Source of the DNA: Eunapius fragilis
Taxonomy: Eukaryota > Porifera > Demospongiae > Spongillida > Spongillidae
Reading direction: 5' to 3'
DNA: 64,000 nt
Assembly: GCA_963681505.1 (NCBI GenBank)
Contig: OY811979.1
Span: 4,506,711 to 4,570,710 of the forward strand
The translations under genes were made by a program, and so were the position numbers. Positions 34,105-46,108 of the stretch are shown here, piece by piece; within the stretch, counting starts at the first letter, position 1; each line of letters starts with the position of its first letter. The notes below the pieces were generated by a model. The model was not told the DNA's origin and did not search any database. It worked only from the letters and a program-made list of their open reading frames with translations.

Positions 34105-35935
34105 TTGCATGGCTTTGAAAGAAAGGGCTGCTTCCTTCTTGAGCTATTTCGGTTTGGCGTTGCTTGCCCAAATGGTGCTGAAAAAGTTATCCATGGTTTG
34201 CGAGCTTGCATGCATCCACATTAGTTTGATGATGATTTTGGAGTTTTGAAGAGCCAACTCTCCTTTCTGAATGTGAAAAGCACATTCCTGAGCTCTTTCC
34301 CTGGGTCAGGTGGTGTTACAGCTAACACTGTCTTCTTTGGCACTCCCTGCGTTGCTTGACCTCGGAGTCAGGCGTCCAACAGGGGGATCCACTGGGCCCA
34401 CTCCAGTTTTCGCTTTTTTAAAAGTATTCTTGTCAAAGCAATCTCCGCCACCTCCTCGATCATGCCTGGTACATGGAGGATGGAGCCCTGGCAGGTCCAT
34501 GGACTGCCTTATGCAGGGCCCTCCCAATCCTTCGATCAGAGGGCCCAGCACTGGGAATTTTCAACAATCTGCCTCAATGTGAAGTCTTCAGTTCCCACTC
34601 GCTTGACTTGTTTTCATCCAGCATGATGAGCTCTGATAAGCCAAATTTGGTGATTATTGGTGCTCCCATAGGGAGCAAAGAATTCTGTTCTTCTTTTGTT
34701 TCAAATTAGCCTCAAAATGGTTGCAGGTCTGTGGTCCCAGCTGGAAGAGGTTGTCCTAATTGATCCTCAGGTTGCCCTAGTTTTGCTTCGCCTTTATGGT
34801 GCATTTTGCAAGCTTGCTCATTTAACTCATGCAACCCCTACCTCCCTCATAAAGGAGGCTCTTGCTGTCTTTGATGAAGGTGTCTGAAGGACGTTTTGCT
34901 TGTGCACAGGGGTGGATGCTTCCAATGACGCTTGGCAGCAGGCTCAATTTAGTTTGAGAAAGGGAGGTCTGGGTATACTATTTCTGTCTCTTCACTCACC
35001 AACTGCTTTTATTGTTTCCCTCTGTTCAGTGGGTAATGGATCATATTCCACTTGTCCCAGGTAATTAACATGTTCAACTGCTTGGTCGCACCAAGTGATA
35101 GTATCAGTGCTCATATTCTTCTCTCATCCTCTTATGTCTATTAGAAGGCTCTTTCAAAGAAACTGGATGATAACCAATTCAACTTACTGCGAAATTGTTC
35201 ACCAGTTGCAGGTAGGGCTCCTCTACTTTCAGTTTCGTCCTCCTTTGCTGCTTCTTGGCTTTCCGCCATTCCTTCTGAGGGTCTTGGGCTATACCTGACC
35301 GCTCCCATTTTCCAGGTTGCCTTAAAGTGGTGGCTTACCTCAGGGGTTCTCAGTTTTCCTTGTGCCCTGGAAGTGCACTCGACCATCTCAGCCATCATGC
35401 AGTCACATGTAAGCGTGGAGGAGATGTAGTCACCAGGCACAACAGGACTTCATGACTGCATTGTGGAAATGTGTTGCTGTGCCCACATTGGAGCGCGGGT
35501 AGAGGTTGGCAACAACCTTACCTCCCGCCACAGCAAGACCCGGCCAGCTGATATACTGATTCCCAACTGGGTCACGGGCAGGACAGCAGCCTTGGATGTG
35601 TCTGTCGCATCACTGCTAAATTTCTTAATCCATAAACCTTATTGGAAGTGGGAGTGACAGCCACTGCTGCCACACTTGCCGCTGAAAACAGAAAACATGA
35701 AGAAAACAACCCTAAGTATTCTGAGCTAGGTTGGGTTTACATTCCTGTTGGTTCAAAGTTATGGAGCACGGGGAAAAGAAGCCACACAACTGTTTTCCAC
35801 AATTGCTTTGAGAATTGCACCCTGAGCAGCAAAACTCAATCAGTAACATTTATGTATGGCCGCCTTAACTTACAACTGGTTAACGCAAATGCTACATCCA
35901 TCCTAACCAGGTTAATGCCACCATGTTTTTGATTT
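34105..35935 (+). pseudogene. Non-LTR reverse transcriptase and C-terminal region, decayed
   Basis: Pieces in different plus-strand frames line up in order along one protein. They are FGVACPNGAEKVIHGLRACM, WYMEDGALAG at the RT active-site position (degenerate against YLDDG), EGPALGIFNNLPQCEVFSS, PNLVIIGAPIGSKEFCSSFV, LWSQLEEVVLIDPQVALVLL, SIRRLFQRNWMITNS, IPSEGLGLYLTAPIFQVALK, RPADILIPNWVTGRTAALDV and YGRLNLQLVNANATSILTRL. Many frameshifts and stops separate them, so the copy is dead. The same family supplies the N-terminal fragment at 25223-25944 and a minus-strand C-terminal fragment at 36030-36450. No poly(A) tail or target duplication was defined. Confidence 0.7.
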
Positions 35936-36029
35936 GTAGTATGTCTGTGTTTAGATGTTATATATAATGATAAGAACATGAATGCAAAACATGGACTCAT
36001 TAATGACATAACCTATTAATGTCAAGCTA

Positions 36030-36450
36030 CAATCAACTAAGTTGAATGACCTAGAAATGATCGCTTTGGCAATCGATCTAGTCAGAGCCAGTTCAGTTGG
36101 CTGTACAGGTCAAATGTCATCTTGGACTTGCTGCTTGATGTGTGTACAGCCAGTCGTGAGGCAAGGAGTGCGAAACACTCCTGGACTTCCTTGCATGCCC
36201 CAGGCACCGTATGACTCCGCAGCAACAGATGCACAAGACCATCCCAATTCGGTGCACTTCTGGTCATTGGTCGTATGTTTCGATGCCTCAGCAGCCTGAG
36301 CTGCTGCACCAGCTGTCGTACCCGCTTCTTTTAAAATGTTTGCTCTGAGCGGTGAAACGACAGCCAGGTCCAGATCGGCAGCCTTACAGTGATCCCAGTC
36401 AAAAACTAGGAATATCTGCAGGTATGATCCAGGCTGAGACCAGAACAACC
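36030..36450 (-). pseudogene. Non-LTR retroelement C-terminal fragment, opposite orientation
   Basis: The minus strand reads AADLDLAVVSPLRANILKEA, ASKHTTNDQKCTELGWSCAS, AAESYGAWG and, after a frameshift, LASRLAVHTSSSKSKMTFDL then YSQLNWL. This is the same C-terminal block found on the plus strand at 35660-35930 (RKHEENNPKYSELGWVYI, YGRLNLQL). The two tails therefore face each other. Truncated and frameshifted. Confidence 0.6.
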
Positions 36451-36689
36451 AGCCTCACTTTGAGCATGAATGTTGGCCTGATGGAATGACTCAACCAGAA
36501 TGTCCCTTAATTTGTTGTGCCTGAGACAGCATCACCACCACGATTGCAGTCGCAGCATGATGACCAAGAGGGTCAAGGCGCTATCAGGGCAGAGAGCACA
36601 ATTGGAGCCATAAGAAGTCTCTATTCCAAGCCACCACTTTACAGCCATCCGACATTCATCAGGATCCAGGTCAAGCCCAAGCCAACAGA
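36451..36689. other. No gene recognised; flank of the giant inverted repeat
   Basis: One frame is open from 36517 (a Pro/Gln-rich reading) but has no recognisable domain. The inverted repeat begins at TCACTAAC, 36690. Confidence 0.3.
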
Positions 36690-37229
36690 ATCACTAACAA
36701 AAAACGTTTCACACCAAACGACGATTGAATACAGATGCCTTAATTTCTATACACCGTAATTACCGTTAATAACACAGGCCCGATTCTGTACCAAAGTATA
36801 TCCTGGCGAGCACAAAAAGTACGAATATTCAACTTGTTTGCATGGTAGACTGGAATACGACACAACGCTGTCTTGAGAGAAATGCTTTCCTTAATATTGT
36901 GGATGCACTTTATTGCATTCAAAGTACTATGCAATTGTTCAAAGCTCAAAGTTGACTGTACTTTATACCCTCCCGGCCGCTTCGACCTGACATAATGACA
37001 CGCCCCCCCTACACATGCAACATGCATGCATGTTAATACAATGGCATAAAAATACATACGTTTGTCCATTAATTCCTTACCACACACGCACACGCCACAC
37101 ATGCACACACACATGCATATACACATACAGACAGATCACAGCTATATGCATGCACAGGAATACAGAAAAAAAAAACACAATTATTCATAACATTTTATAT
37201 CTAAATCATCCTTAAGAAGTTTTTTAAGA

Positions 37230-38625
37230 GCCGCTGAGAGCTGGTTGTGCATGCAGCTAGCTGCATGGTTGTGTGCATCTGGTTGAGGAGCCGGAGCTAG
37301 TGCTGACCAGAGCTGGTTGTGGTGCCAGGGCTGACCAGAGCCAGAGCTGGTTGTGGGATCTAGACCCAGAGCTAGCTGTGGAGCCAGTGCTGGTTGTGGT
37401 GCCATAGCTGGTTGTAGGGCTAGAGCTGGTTGTGGGTCCAGGGTATGGAGCCAGAGCTGGTTGTGGAGCCAGGGCTGATTGTGGGTCCAGGGTATGGAGC
37501 CAGAGCTGGTTGTGGGGCTAGAGCTGGTTGTGGGATCTATAGACCCAGAGCTAGCTGTGGAGCCAGTGCTGGTTGTGGTGCCATAGCTGGTTGTAGGACT
37601 AGAGCTGGTTGTGGGTCCAGGGTATGGAGCCAGAGCTGGTTGTGGAGCTAGGGCTGATTGTGGGTCCAGGGTATGGAGCCAGAGCTGGTTGTGGGGCTAG
37701 AGCTGGTTGTGGTACCAGTACTGATTGTGGGGCCAGGCTGGTTGTGGTGCCAGAGCTGGTTGTGGAGCCAGGGCTGGTTGTGGAGCCAGGGCTGGTTGTG
37801 GAGCAAGGGCTGGTTGTGGGGCCAGAGCTGGTTGTGGGTCCAGGCATGGAGCCAGATGGTTGTGGGGCCAGGTCTGATTGTGGAGCCAGAGCTGGTTGTG
37901 GAGCCAGGGCTGGTTGTGGGGCCAGGGCTGGTTGTGGTACCAGTACTGGTTGTGGGTCCAGGCTGGTTGTGGTGCCAGAGCTGGTTGTGGTGCCAGGGCT
38001 GACAGTGGGGCCAGGGCTGGTTGTGGAGCAAGGGCTGGTTGTGGGGCCAGAGCTGGTTGTGGAGCCAGGGCTGGTTGTGGAGCAAGGGCTGGTTGTGGGG
38101 CCAGAGCTGGTTGTGGGTCCAGGCATGGAGCCAGATGGTTGTGGGGCCAGGTCTGATTGTGGAGCCAGAGCTGGTTGTGGAGCCAGGGCTGACTGTGGGG
38201 CCAGGGCTGGTTGTGGAGCAAGGGCTGGTTGTGGGGCCAGGGCTGGTTGTGGGTCCAGGCATGGAGCCAGATGGTTGTGGGGCCAGGTCTGATTGTGGAG
38301 CCAGAGCTGGTTGTGGAGCCAGAGCTGACAGTGGGGCCAGGGCTGGTTGTGGAGCAAGGGCTGGTTGTGGAGCAAGGGCTGGTTGTGGGGCCAGAGCTGG
38401 TTGTGGAGCCAGGGCTGGTTGTGGAGCAAGGGCTGGTTGTGGGGCCAGAGCTGGTTGTGGGTCCAGGCATGGAGCCAGATGGTTGTGGGGCCAGGTCTGA
38501 TTGTGGAGCCAGAGCTGGTCGTGGAGCCAGAGTTGGTTGTGGAGCCAGGGCTGGTTGTGGAACCAGGCCTGACTGTGGGGCCAGGGCTGGTTGTGGAGCT
38601 AGAGTTGGTTGTGGAGCTAAAAGTG
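37230..38625. repeat. 18-bp minisatellite, left arm
   Basis: Repeats of the 18-bp unit GGCTGGTTGTGGAGCCAG, with higher-order variants containing CCAGGCATGGAGCCAGATGG. The unit has no stop codon in most frames, so long apparent proteins appear on both strands (LAPQPALAPQ on one side, GCGARAGCGA on the other). I read these as artefacts of the repeat. Confidence 0.9.
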
Positions 38626-39025
38626 TATGTGTTTTAAGTCGCACAGTGTTCGATTGGCCTCCATTAGGTTTAGATATTCCACACCTTCTTGTTGTATTGT
38701 ATGTTGTATTGTACTTTTTAAAAACATGTGCATGCAACATGTGTACAGCATGCATTGTGTGTTCAGTAGTCCTCCTTTGTGACCAGTCTTTGAATATTGG
38801 AGTGTCATTGTTAATCTGATGATGAACAAAAAGGCTTCCTTATCTGATGTACAAAATGCTGTACATGAATGTAAGGGCTTGGCCAGTGGCATAGGAACGG
38901 GGTGGTACGGTGGCCCGGTAGGTCGCGCGCGCGAACAATGCACGCAGATCCTAGAAACAGTAGACGCAGCGCAGCCAAACAGTAGACGCAGCGCAGCCAA
39001 ACAGTCGACGGAGTGCACGAGCACG

Positions 39026-39200
39026 AAATGACGTAGTGCGTAGTGCAGTATTACGGAGTACAGTAGTGCGGAAATGCGGAGTGCAGTATTACGGAGTGCA
39101 GTAGTGCGGAATGCGGAGCGCAGTATTACGGAGTTGCGGAATGCGGAGCGCAGTATTACGGAGTGCAGTAGTGCGGAGTGCAGTAGTCGACTTGTGCGCT
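39026..39200. repeat. GC-rich short tandem block, left arm
   Basis: Repeats of GCGGAGTGCAGTATTACGGA and GTGCAGTAGT, preceded by two copies of ACAGTAGACGCAGCGCAGCC at 38957-39000. It sits just upstream of the first transposase-like exon and may be its promoter region. The mirror copy is at 44100-44280. Confidence 0.75.
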
Positions 39201-39260
39201 GTGCAGTGGTCGAATTGTGGGCGGTGCCTTGCGAAGCGTGTCAATTAGAATTCTCGTTGA

Positions 39261-40185
39261 ATGGCTCTTCATCGGAACGACCCTCAAGTCGAAGGTAAGG
39301 ATGCATACTATCGTTGTGTAACCAAGCCTATGGAGACAGTCATTCTTTTATCCAGCTGTCATACGGAAGTACTGGAGGCAGGGAAAACCTATCGTGGTCA
39401 TTCTTGCTTATTTGCGTCTGGTTCATGGTGTGGTCGGAGGGTTCGTTCATGGAATAAATTCCTGTCGTGTTACCTCTCGATATCATTTATAGAATGACTT
39501 GGCTGAAACGAAAGGTTGCAGTCTTGGATTGAAAAGGCGTGGTACGCCCGATACCCCCCTTGTAATGTTGCACAGTGCCATAATGGTTACGATAGTGATG
39601 TTTGTGTGTCAAACACAACAATCATGCCTCTGTCTACGTATATGTTTATGTATAACTTGTGACAGGAGGAACTGAAAACTTCTAATTGCCTGCTTGGGTA
39701 TCGTTCCATGTGGAGATTACTTCAAACGAAGTATGGATACACAGTGAAGAGGTATGTTATGGCCTTGATTTTTCCTCTTTTGATGACATTGCTACTCAGA
39801 TCCACTGTGATGATGCTGCTGGCTGTGATGGACCCAGAAGGAACTCGGCAAAGAAGGACTCATCAACTGAAAAGGTGCACTTATGTGAACAAGGTTACAT
39901 AGTAATTTGCCAGTCACTTGGTCGCTTAGTAAACACTGATTAGGGTCCTAACAGGTGCTGGCATATAGATGGGTACGACAAACTCAAGCCATATGGGTTC
40001 CCAATCCATGCATGCATTGATGGGTATGTTGGCTTTAAAGTCTCAGGCTGTATATTCACTTTTGAGGGGTCTTTTTTTGTGTTTTAGGTTTTCTAGGAAG
40101 ATCTTATGGCTAGAATTGGCAACCACCAACAACGACCCCAGTGTTGTCCTTAGTTACTATTTGAGGACTGTATTTCAGTTGGAAG
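39261..40185 (+). pseudogene. DDE/integrase-core transposase, 5' exons (left-arm copy)
   Basis: Exon-like segments: ATG 39260-39293 (MALHRNDPQVE), 39666-39751 (SNCLLGYRSMWRLLQTKYGY), 39800-39893 (MDPEGTRQRRTHQLKRCTYV), 39955-40023 (WHIDGYDKLKPYGFPIHACI), 40088-40185 (FSRKILWLELATTNNDPSVV). The HIDGYDKLKPYGF box supplies the first catalytic Asp of a broad integrase-core family found in fish, cnidarians and sponges; its element superfamily is not certain to me. The join into the HIDGYD exon is one base out of phase, either a lesion or an unrecognised splice. The C-terminal exons are absent from this arm; after 40185 the sequence runs into GT-rich tandem units. Confidence 0.65.
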
Positions 40186-40279
40186 GTTTGCTGGTTAATT
40201 TCAGTTTGTGTTTGGTGTGCATCACAGATGATTTGCATGTGTCAGGTTGATGCATGTGTTTAGGAATATGCCAAATTTG

Positions 40280-40850
40280 AATGTGTGTGTGTGTGTGTGT
40301 TTTCATGGGTGGGAGCTGATGGACAAGTGTCATATTTGGGTAGGAGTTCTGGGGAGGGTTTAATTGTTTCACACCAAATTTTAGATTTGCCATTATGGCT
40401 GCCCTGTTGCTCAGGTTGATGCATGCAGTGTTTAGGATTATGACAAATTTGAATGTGTGTGTGTCTGTGTGTTTGTGTGTGTGTGTGCGTGCATGCGTGT
40501 GTGTTTGTGTGTGTGTGTGCGTGCATGCGTGTGTGTCTGTGTGTGTATGTGTGTGTGTTTGTGTGTGTGCGTGCATGCGTGTGTTTGTTTGTGTGTGTGC
40601 ATGCGTGTGTTTGTGTGTGTGTGTTTTGATTGGTGGGACTGATGGGCAAGTGTCATATATCTGGGTTGGAGTTAACAGCTCTCCTGGGGAGGGTTAAATC
40701 GTTTCACACCAAAGGTGTCAAGAGTAGATTTGCCATTATGGCTGCTCTGTTGCTCAGGTTGATGCATGCAGTGTTTAGGATTATGCCGAATATAAATGTA
40801 TATGTATCTGTGTGTATATCTGTGTGTGTGTGTGTTTTATGAGCTCTCTT
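40280..40850. repeat. Tandem units with GT microsatellites, left arm
   Basis: Three diverged units built on CAGGTTGATGCATGCAGTGT, TTAGGATTATGACAAATTTG, a GT tract, and TCATGGGTGGGAGCTGATGG. Mirror units lie at 42340-43020. These repeats may have helped form or misassemble the inverted structure. Confidence 0.8.
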
Positions 40851-41039
40851 GGGGTGGATATATTTGTACTTGCATGCATGTGCATTTGATCATGTTGACT
40901 ATTTGCAGCACATAGAAATCAACAACCTAATCATTCTTATTGAGAAATCACTGAATGTAATATGAACTCATACTTAAAGTACAATTACCACTGAATGCAT
41001 TGCACAAAACATAGCGTTAACTGAGTATAGTTTTAAGAA

Positions 41040-41383
41040 TTTCAACAACTCTTAATGCAGATGGTCGTTCAGGAGGGTGCATAGAGAACATAATTCTCTA
41101 CACTCTTCTGGCATCTCTGTTGTACATCAGTGGTGACTGTGGAGGTGAGTTGTATGACCCACAAACATTTGATATGCACTTAACTCTCCCAGGTCGCACA
41201 CATATGCCTCAGTGTTGCTGGTAACATATGAAATAATATAACATCATATTAACATTTTGACCTTACCATCACATTTGCAGACTTGATGTCTTGGTGAACG
41301 ACTGCTGGCACTCTGCTTTGCATGTATGTCAGAGCCTTTCCAACCTGAATGGCAATGTGCATCTTTTGGCCTACTTGGATAAA
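41040..41383 (-). pseudogene. Protein kinase fragment in the inverted-repeat spacer
   Basis: An exon at 41383-41267 (39 codons, between a CTAACAG acceptor and a GTAAGG donor) reads FIQVGQKMHIAIQVGKALTY and AVVHQDIKSANVM, the kinase catalytic loop with HRD changed to HQD. The next block, about 41210-41140, reads AYVCDLGELSAYQMFV, in which DLG replaces DFG. Near 41110-41050 the segment MHPPERPSALRVVEI resembles the end of the C-lobe, but in a shifted frame. It is a fragment of a kinase domain, probably decayed. It follows the transposase C-terminal exons on the same strand. Confidence 0.6.
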
Positions 41384-41599
41384 CTGTTAGAGCCATAATG
41401 TTTATTTTTTTGCTATTACTATACTACTCACTGTCAGTGTACGTTTGCTTGCCACTACTTGATCACTAGCAGTAACTCCGTCGTTGCTCCGACGATCGTC
41501 AGAGGTGGTTCCACTTTCCATGCCACAATTGTTACTTGTACCAGCAAAAGTGATCATATATATAAACTTTAACATTACTGTAACACTTTTAACACATAA

Positions 41600-44038
41600 A
41601 GCAGATAATAATAAATACATTTGCAGTTAGCAGGTGTAATGGAGTTCTGCGTACAGCCCAGAGTATCCATGATATGATCTGCAAGGTCTTTGGATAGAAG
41701 GGTTCAGGATCACGAGCAACGTGAACTGTGAAGTATTAAAAAAAAAACAATTAATATCCTGTTTGTAATCTTCACCTGTTGGTTAACAATAATGGTCACA
41801 GCATTACCATTGTTTGAATTATGACAATATTGTACCTAAACAGCTTGAAAGGTAAAAGAGATAATCTGGATGTCACACAAGAAAGAGGCATATCTGTACT
41901 TCCGAATCCTGTGCTGATTCCACCTGTTCTTGAACTCCTCTAGCTCAGTCCGCAACAGTGGCACAAAGACATAAGCAGCAGAATGACTGCAGGACATCAT
42001 AATGGTAATATAAATGGGTTGCATGTTGTGCACAAGCTACCGGTGCACAGTATTCTTGGGATCATATAATCCTTGATCCTGCAATTGCTGCAAAAAGAAC
42101 AAAGATGAGCAACTTGTTCATCTAATAAAAAATATCAACTTAAACAGAGCTACCACCAATCCGTTTTTAAAATCCTTAACCTGGACCACCAACTTTCTAT
42201 GCGTTGCAAACAGTCATCATATTCCAATCACATGCAAGACAATATAGATTGTCGTGTTTTTGATGAAACTACTGCATGCTGCATACAGATCAAGGTGGCT
42301 ATGCCTGAAAGCCAAATGACAAGCTGCTATGTTTCTCTGTACCACAGTATGACCACAAACCACTGGGCAGCCATAATGGCAAATCTAAATCTGATATCTT
42401 GGTGTGAATACAATTTAACTCTTCCCAGGATAAGACCCAGATATGACACTTGCCCATCTGTTCCCACCCATGAAACCACACACACACACACACACACACG
42501 CACACACACACACGCATGCACGTACACACACATACACACACAATTCAAATTTGTCATAATCCTAAACACTGCATGCATCAACCTGAGCAAAAGGGCAGCC
42601 ATAATGGCAATCTATACGACCTGACACCTTTGGTGTGAATACAATAAATCCTCTCTAGGAGAGCTGTTAAGTCCTACCCATCAGTCCCACCAATGAAAAC
42701 ACACAGACACACACACACATACACACATGCACGCACACACACAAACACACACACATACACACACAGACACACACGCATGCACGCACACACACACAAACAC
42801 ACACGCATGCACGCACACACACACAAACACACAGACACACACACATTCAAATTTGTCATAATCCTAAACACTGCATGCATCAACCTGAGCAACAGGGCAG
42901 CCATAATGGCAAATCTAAAATTTGGTGTGAAACAATTAAACCCTCCCCAGAACTCCTACCCAAATATGACACTTGTCCATCAGCTCCCACCCATGAAAAC
43001 ACACACACACACACACATTCAAATTTGGCATATTCCTAAACACATGCATCAACCTGACACATGCAAATCATCTGTGATGCACACCCAACACAAACTGAAA
43101 TTAACCAGCAAACCTTCCAACTGAAATACAGTCCTCAAATAGTAACTAAGGACAACACTGGGGTCGTTGTTGGTGGTTGCCAATTCTAGCCATAAGATCT
43201 TCCTAGAAAACCTAAAACACAAAAAAAGACCCCTCAAAAGTGAATATACAGCCTGAGACTTTAAAGCCAACATACCCATCAATGCATGCATGGATTGGGA
43301 ACCCATATGGCTTGAGTTTGTCGTACCCATCTATATGCCAGCACCTGTTAGGACCCTAATCAGTGTTTACTAAGCGACCAAGTGACTGGCAAATTACTAT
43401 GTAACCTTGTTCACATAAGTGCACCTTTTCAGTTGATGAGTCCTTCTTTGCCGAGTTCCTTCTGGGTCCATCACAGCCAGCAGCATCATCACAGTGGATC
43501 TGAGTAGCAATGTCATCAAAAGAGGAAAAATCAAGGCCATAACATACCTCTTCACTGTGTATCCATACTTCGTTTGAAGTAATCTCCACATGGAACGATA
43601 CCCAAGCAGGCAATTAGAAGTTTTCAGTTCCTCCTGTCACAAGTTATACATAAACATATACGTAGACAGAGGCATGATTGTTGTGTTTGACACACAAACA
43701 TCACTATCGTAACCATTATGGCACTGTGCAACATTACAAGGGGGGTATCGGGCGTACCACGCCTTTTCAATCCAAGACTGCAACCTTTCGTTTCAGCCAA
43801 GTCATTCTATAAATGATATCGAGAGGTAACACGACAGGAATTTATTCCATGAACGAACCCTCCGACCACACCATGAACCAGACGCAAATAAGCAAGAATG
43901 ACCACGATAGGTTTTCCCTGCCTCCAGTACTTCCGTATGACAGCTGGATAAAAGAATGACTGTCTCCATAGGCTTGGTTACACAACGATAGTATGCATCC
44001 TTACCTTCGACTTGAGGGTCGTTCCGATGAAGAGCCAT
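41600..44038 (-). pseudogene. DDE/integrase-core transposase, right-arm copy plus spacer exons
   Basis: Minus-strand exons: 44038-44005 (MALHRNDPQVE), 43633-43548 (SNCLLGYRSMWRLLQTKYGY), 43499-43406, 43344-43276 (WHIDGYDKLKPYGFPIHACI), 43211-43114 (FSRKILWLELATTNNDPSVV). Beyond the GT-rich block, in the spacer, come about 42205-42154 (QRIESWWSRLRILKTDWW), about 42090-42040 (QLQDQGLYDPKNTVHR), about 42000-41880 (SAAYVFVPLLRTELEEFKNR then WNQHRIRKYR) and about 41715-41640 (VARDPEPFYPKTLQIISW). These are C-terminal parts of the same protein, including the RIESWW box near the catalytic Glu. This copy therefore spans nearly the full gene. Stops, a one-base phase fault before HIDGYD and the inserted GT repeats make it non-functional. 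Confidence 0.6.
42340..43020. repeat. Tandem units with CA microsatellites, right arm
   Basis: Reverse-complement counterparts of the left-arm units at 40280-40850, with CA tracts at about 42476-42540, 42703-42845 and 42999-43018. Confidence 0.8.
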
Positions 44039-44099
44039 TCAACGAGAATTCTAATTGACACGCTTCGCAAGGCACCGCCCACAATTCGACCACTGCACA

Positions 44100-44280
44100 G
44101 CGCACAAGTCGACTACTGCACTCCGCACTACTGCACTCCGTAATACTGCGCTCCGCATTCCGCAACTCCGTAATACTGCGCTCCGCATTCCGCACTACTG
44201 CACTCCGTAATACTGCACTCCGCATTTCCGCACTACTGTACTCCGTAATACTGCACTACGCACTACGTCATTTCGTGCTC
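44100..44280. repeat. GC-rich short tandem block, right arm
   Basis: Mirror of 39026-39200. Confidence 0.75.
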
Positions 44281-44395
44281 GTGCACTCCGTCGACTGTTT
44301 GGCTGCGCTGCGTCTACTGTTTGGCTGCGCTGCGTCTACTGTTTCTAGGATCTGCGTGCATTGTTCGCGCGCGCGACCTACCGGGCCACCGTAGG

Positions 44396-44397
44396 GT

Positions 44398-44429
<32 letters not shown>
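44396..44429. repeat. Poly-G tract at an arm discontinuity
   Basis: A run of about 34 G followed by CACCCCCCC. The left arm instead has ACGGGGTGGTACGGTGGCCC at the matching position. Confidence 0.85.
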
Positions 44430-44432
<3 letters not shown>

Positions 44433-44709
44433 CCCCCCAATCATACAATTATGCAATTCAATGTTTCTTTGGTACGACATGGTACAGAACAGCAGGTAAG
44501 TATGCCATGGTACGACTGCTGATTATTTGGGATTGTGTGAATATTCAAAGACTGGTCACAAAGGAGGACTACTGAACACACAATGCATGCTGTACACATG
44601 TTGCATGCACATCTTTTTAAAAAGTACAATACAACATACAATACAACAAGAAGGTGTGGAATATCTAAACCTAATGGAGGCCAATCGAACACTGTGCGAC
44701 TTAAAACAC

Positions 44710-46108
44710 ATACACTTTTAGCTCCACAACCAACTCTAGCTCCACAACCAGCCCTGGCCCCACAGTCAGGCCTGGTTCCACAACCAGCCCTGGCTCCACA
44801 ACCAACTCTGGCTCCACGACCAGCTCTGGCTCCACAATCAGACCTGGCCCCACAACCATCTGGCTCCATGCCTGGACCCACAACCAGCTCTGGCCCCACA
44901 ACCAGCCCTTGCTCCACAACCAGCCCTGGCTCCACAACCAGCTCTGGCCCCACAACCAGCCCTTGCTCCACAACCAGCCCTTGCTCCACAACCAGCCCTG
45001 GCCCCACTGTCAGCTCTGGCTCCACAACCAGCTCTGGCTCCACAATCAGACCTGGCCCCACAACCATCTGGCTCCATGCCTGGACCCACAACCAGCCCTG
45101 GCCCCACAACCAGCCCTTGCTCCACAACCAGCCCTGGCCCCACAGTCAGCCCTGGCTCCACAACCAGCTCTGGCTCCACAATCAGACCTGGCCCCACAAC
45201 CATCTGGCTCCATGCCTGGACCCACAACCAGCTCTGGCCCCACAACCAGCCCTTGCTCCACAACCAGCCCTGGCTCCACAACCAGCTCTGGCCCCACAAC
45301 CAGCCCTTGCTCCACAACCAGCCCTGGCCCCACTGTCAGCCCTGGCACCACAACCAGCTCTGGCACCACAACCAGCCTGGACCCACAACCAGTACTGGTA
45401 CCACAACCAGCCCTGGCCCCACAACCAGCCCTGGCTCCACAACCAGCTCTGGCTCCACAATCAGACCTGGCCCCACAACCATCTGGCTCCATGCCTGGAC
45501 CCACAACCAGCTCTGGCCCCACAACCAGCCCTTGCTCCACAACCAGCCCTGGCTCCACAACCAGCCCTGGCTCCACAACCAGCTCTGGCACCACAACCAG
45601 CCTGGCCCCACAATCAGTACTGGTACCACAACCAGCTCTAGCCCCACAACCAGCTCTGGCTCCATACCCTGGACCCACAATCAGCCCTAGCTCCACAACC
45701 AGCTCTGGCTCCATACCCTGGACCCACAACCAGCTCTAGCCCTACAACCAGCTATGGCACCACAACCAGCACTGGCTCCACAGCTAGCTCTGGGTCTATA
45801 GATCCCACAACCAGCTCTAGCCCCACAACCAGCTCTGGCTCCATACCCTGGACCCACAATCAGCCCTGGCTCCACAACCAGCTCTGGCTCCATACCCTGG
45901 ACCCACAACCAGCTCTAGCCCTACAACCAGCTATGGCACCACAACCAGCACTGGCTCCACAGCTAGCTCTGGGTCTAGATCCCACAACCAGCTCTGGCTC
46001 TGGTCAGCCCTGGCACCACAACCAGCTCTGGTCAGCACTAGCTCCGGCTCCTCAACCAGATGCACACAACCATGCAGCTAGCTGCATGCACAACCAGCTC
46101 TCAGCGGC
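44710..46108. repeat. 18-bp minisatellite, right arm
   Basis: Mirror copy of the left-arm array, nearly identical in variant order. Long overlapping readings on both strands are again repeat artefacts. Confidence 0.9.

Larger units (their letters stand above)
36690..40850. repeat. Giant inverted repeat, left arm
   Basis: The arm starts TCACTAACAAAAAACGTTTC and is the reverse complement of the right arm ending GTTTTTTGTTAGTGA at 46647. Match is near-identical from 36690 to about 40620, then falls to roughly 85% in GT-rich tandem units to about 40850. Contents in order: unique DNA, the 18-bp minisatellite, a GC-rich tandem block, and exons of a DDE-type transposase. The arms differ at one segment (38799-38910 here). 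No target duplication was recognised at the outer edges. Confidence 0.9.

Noticed and set aside
37230-46108. Long open frames (up to ~350 codons) on both strands over the 18-bp arrays
   Set aside because: They arise because the repeat unit is a multiple of 3 and stop-poor; frames overlap on both strands and carry no domain or splice context.
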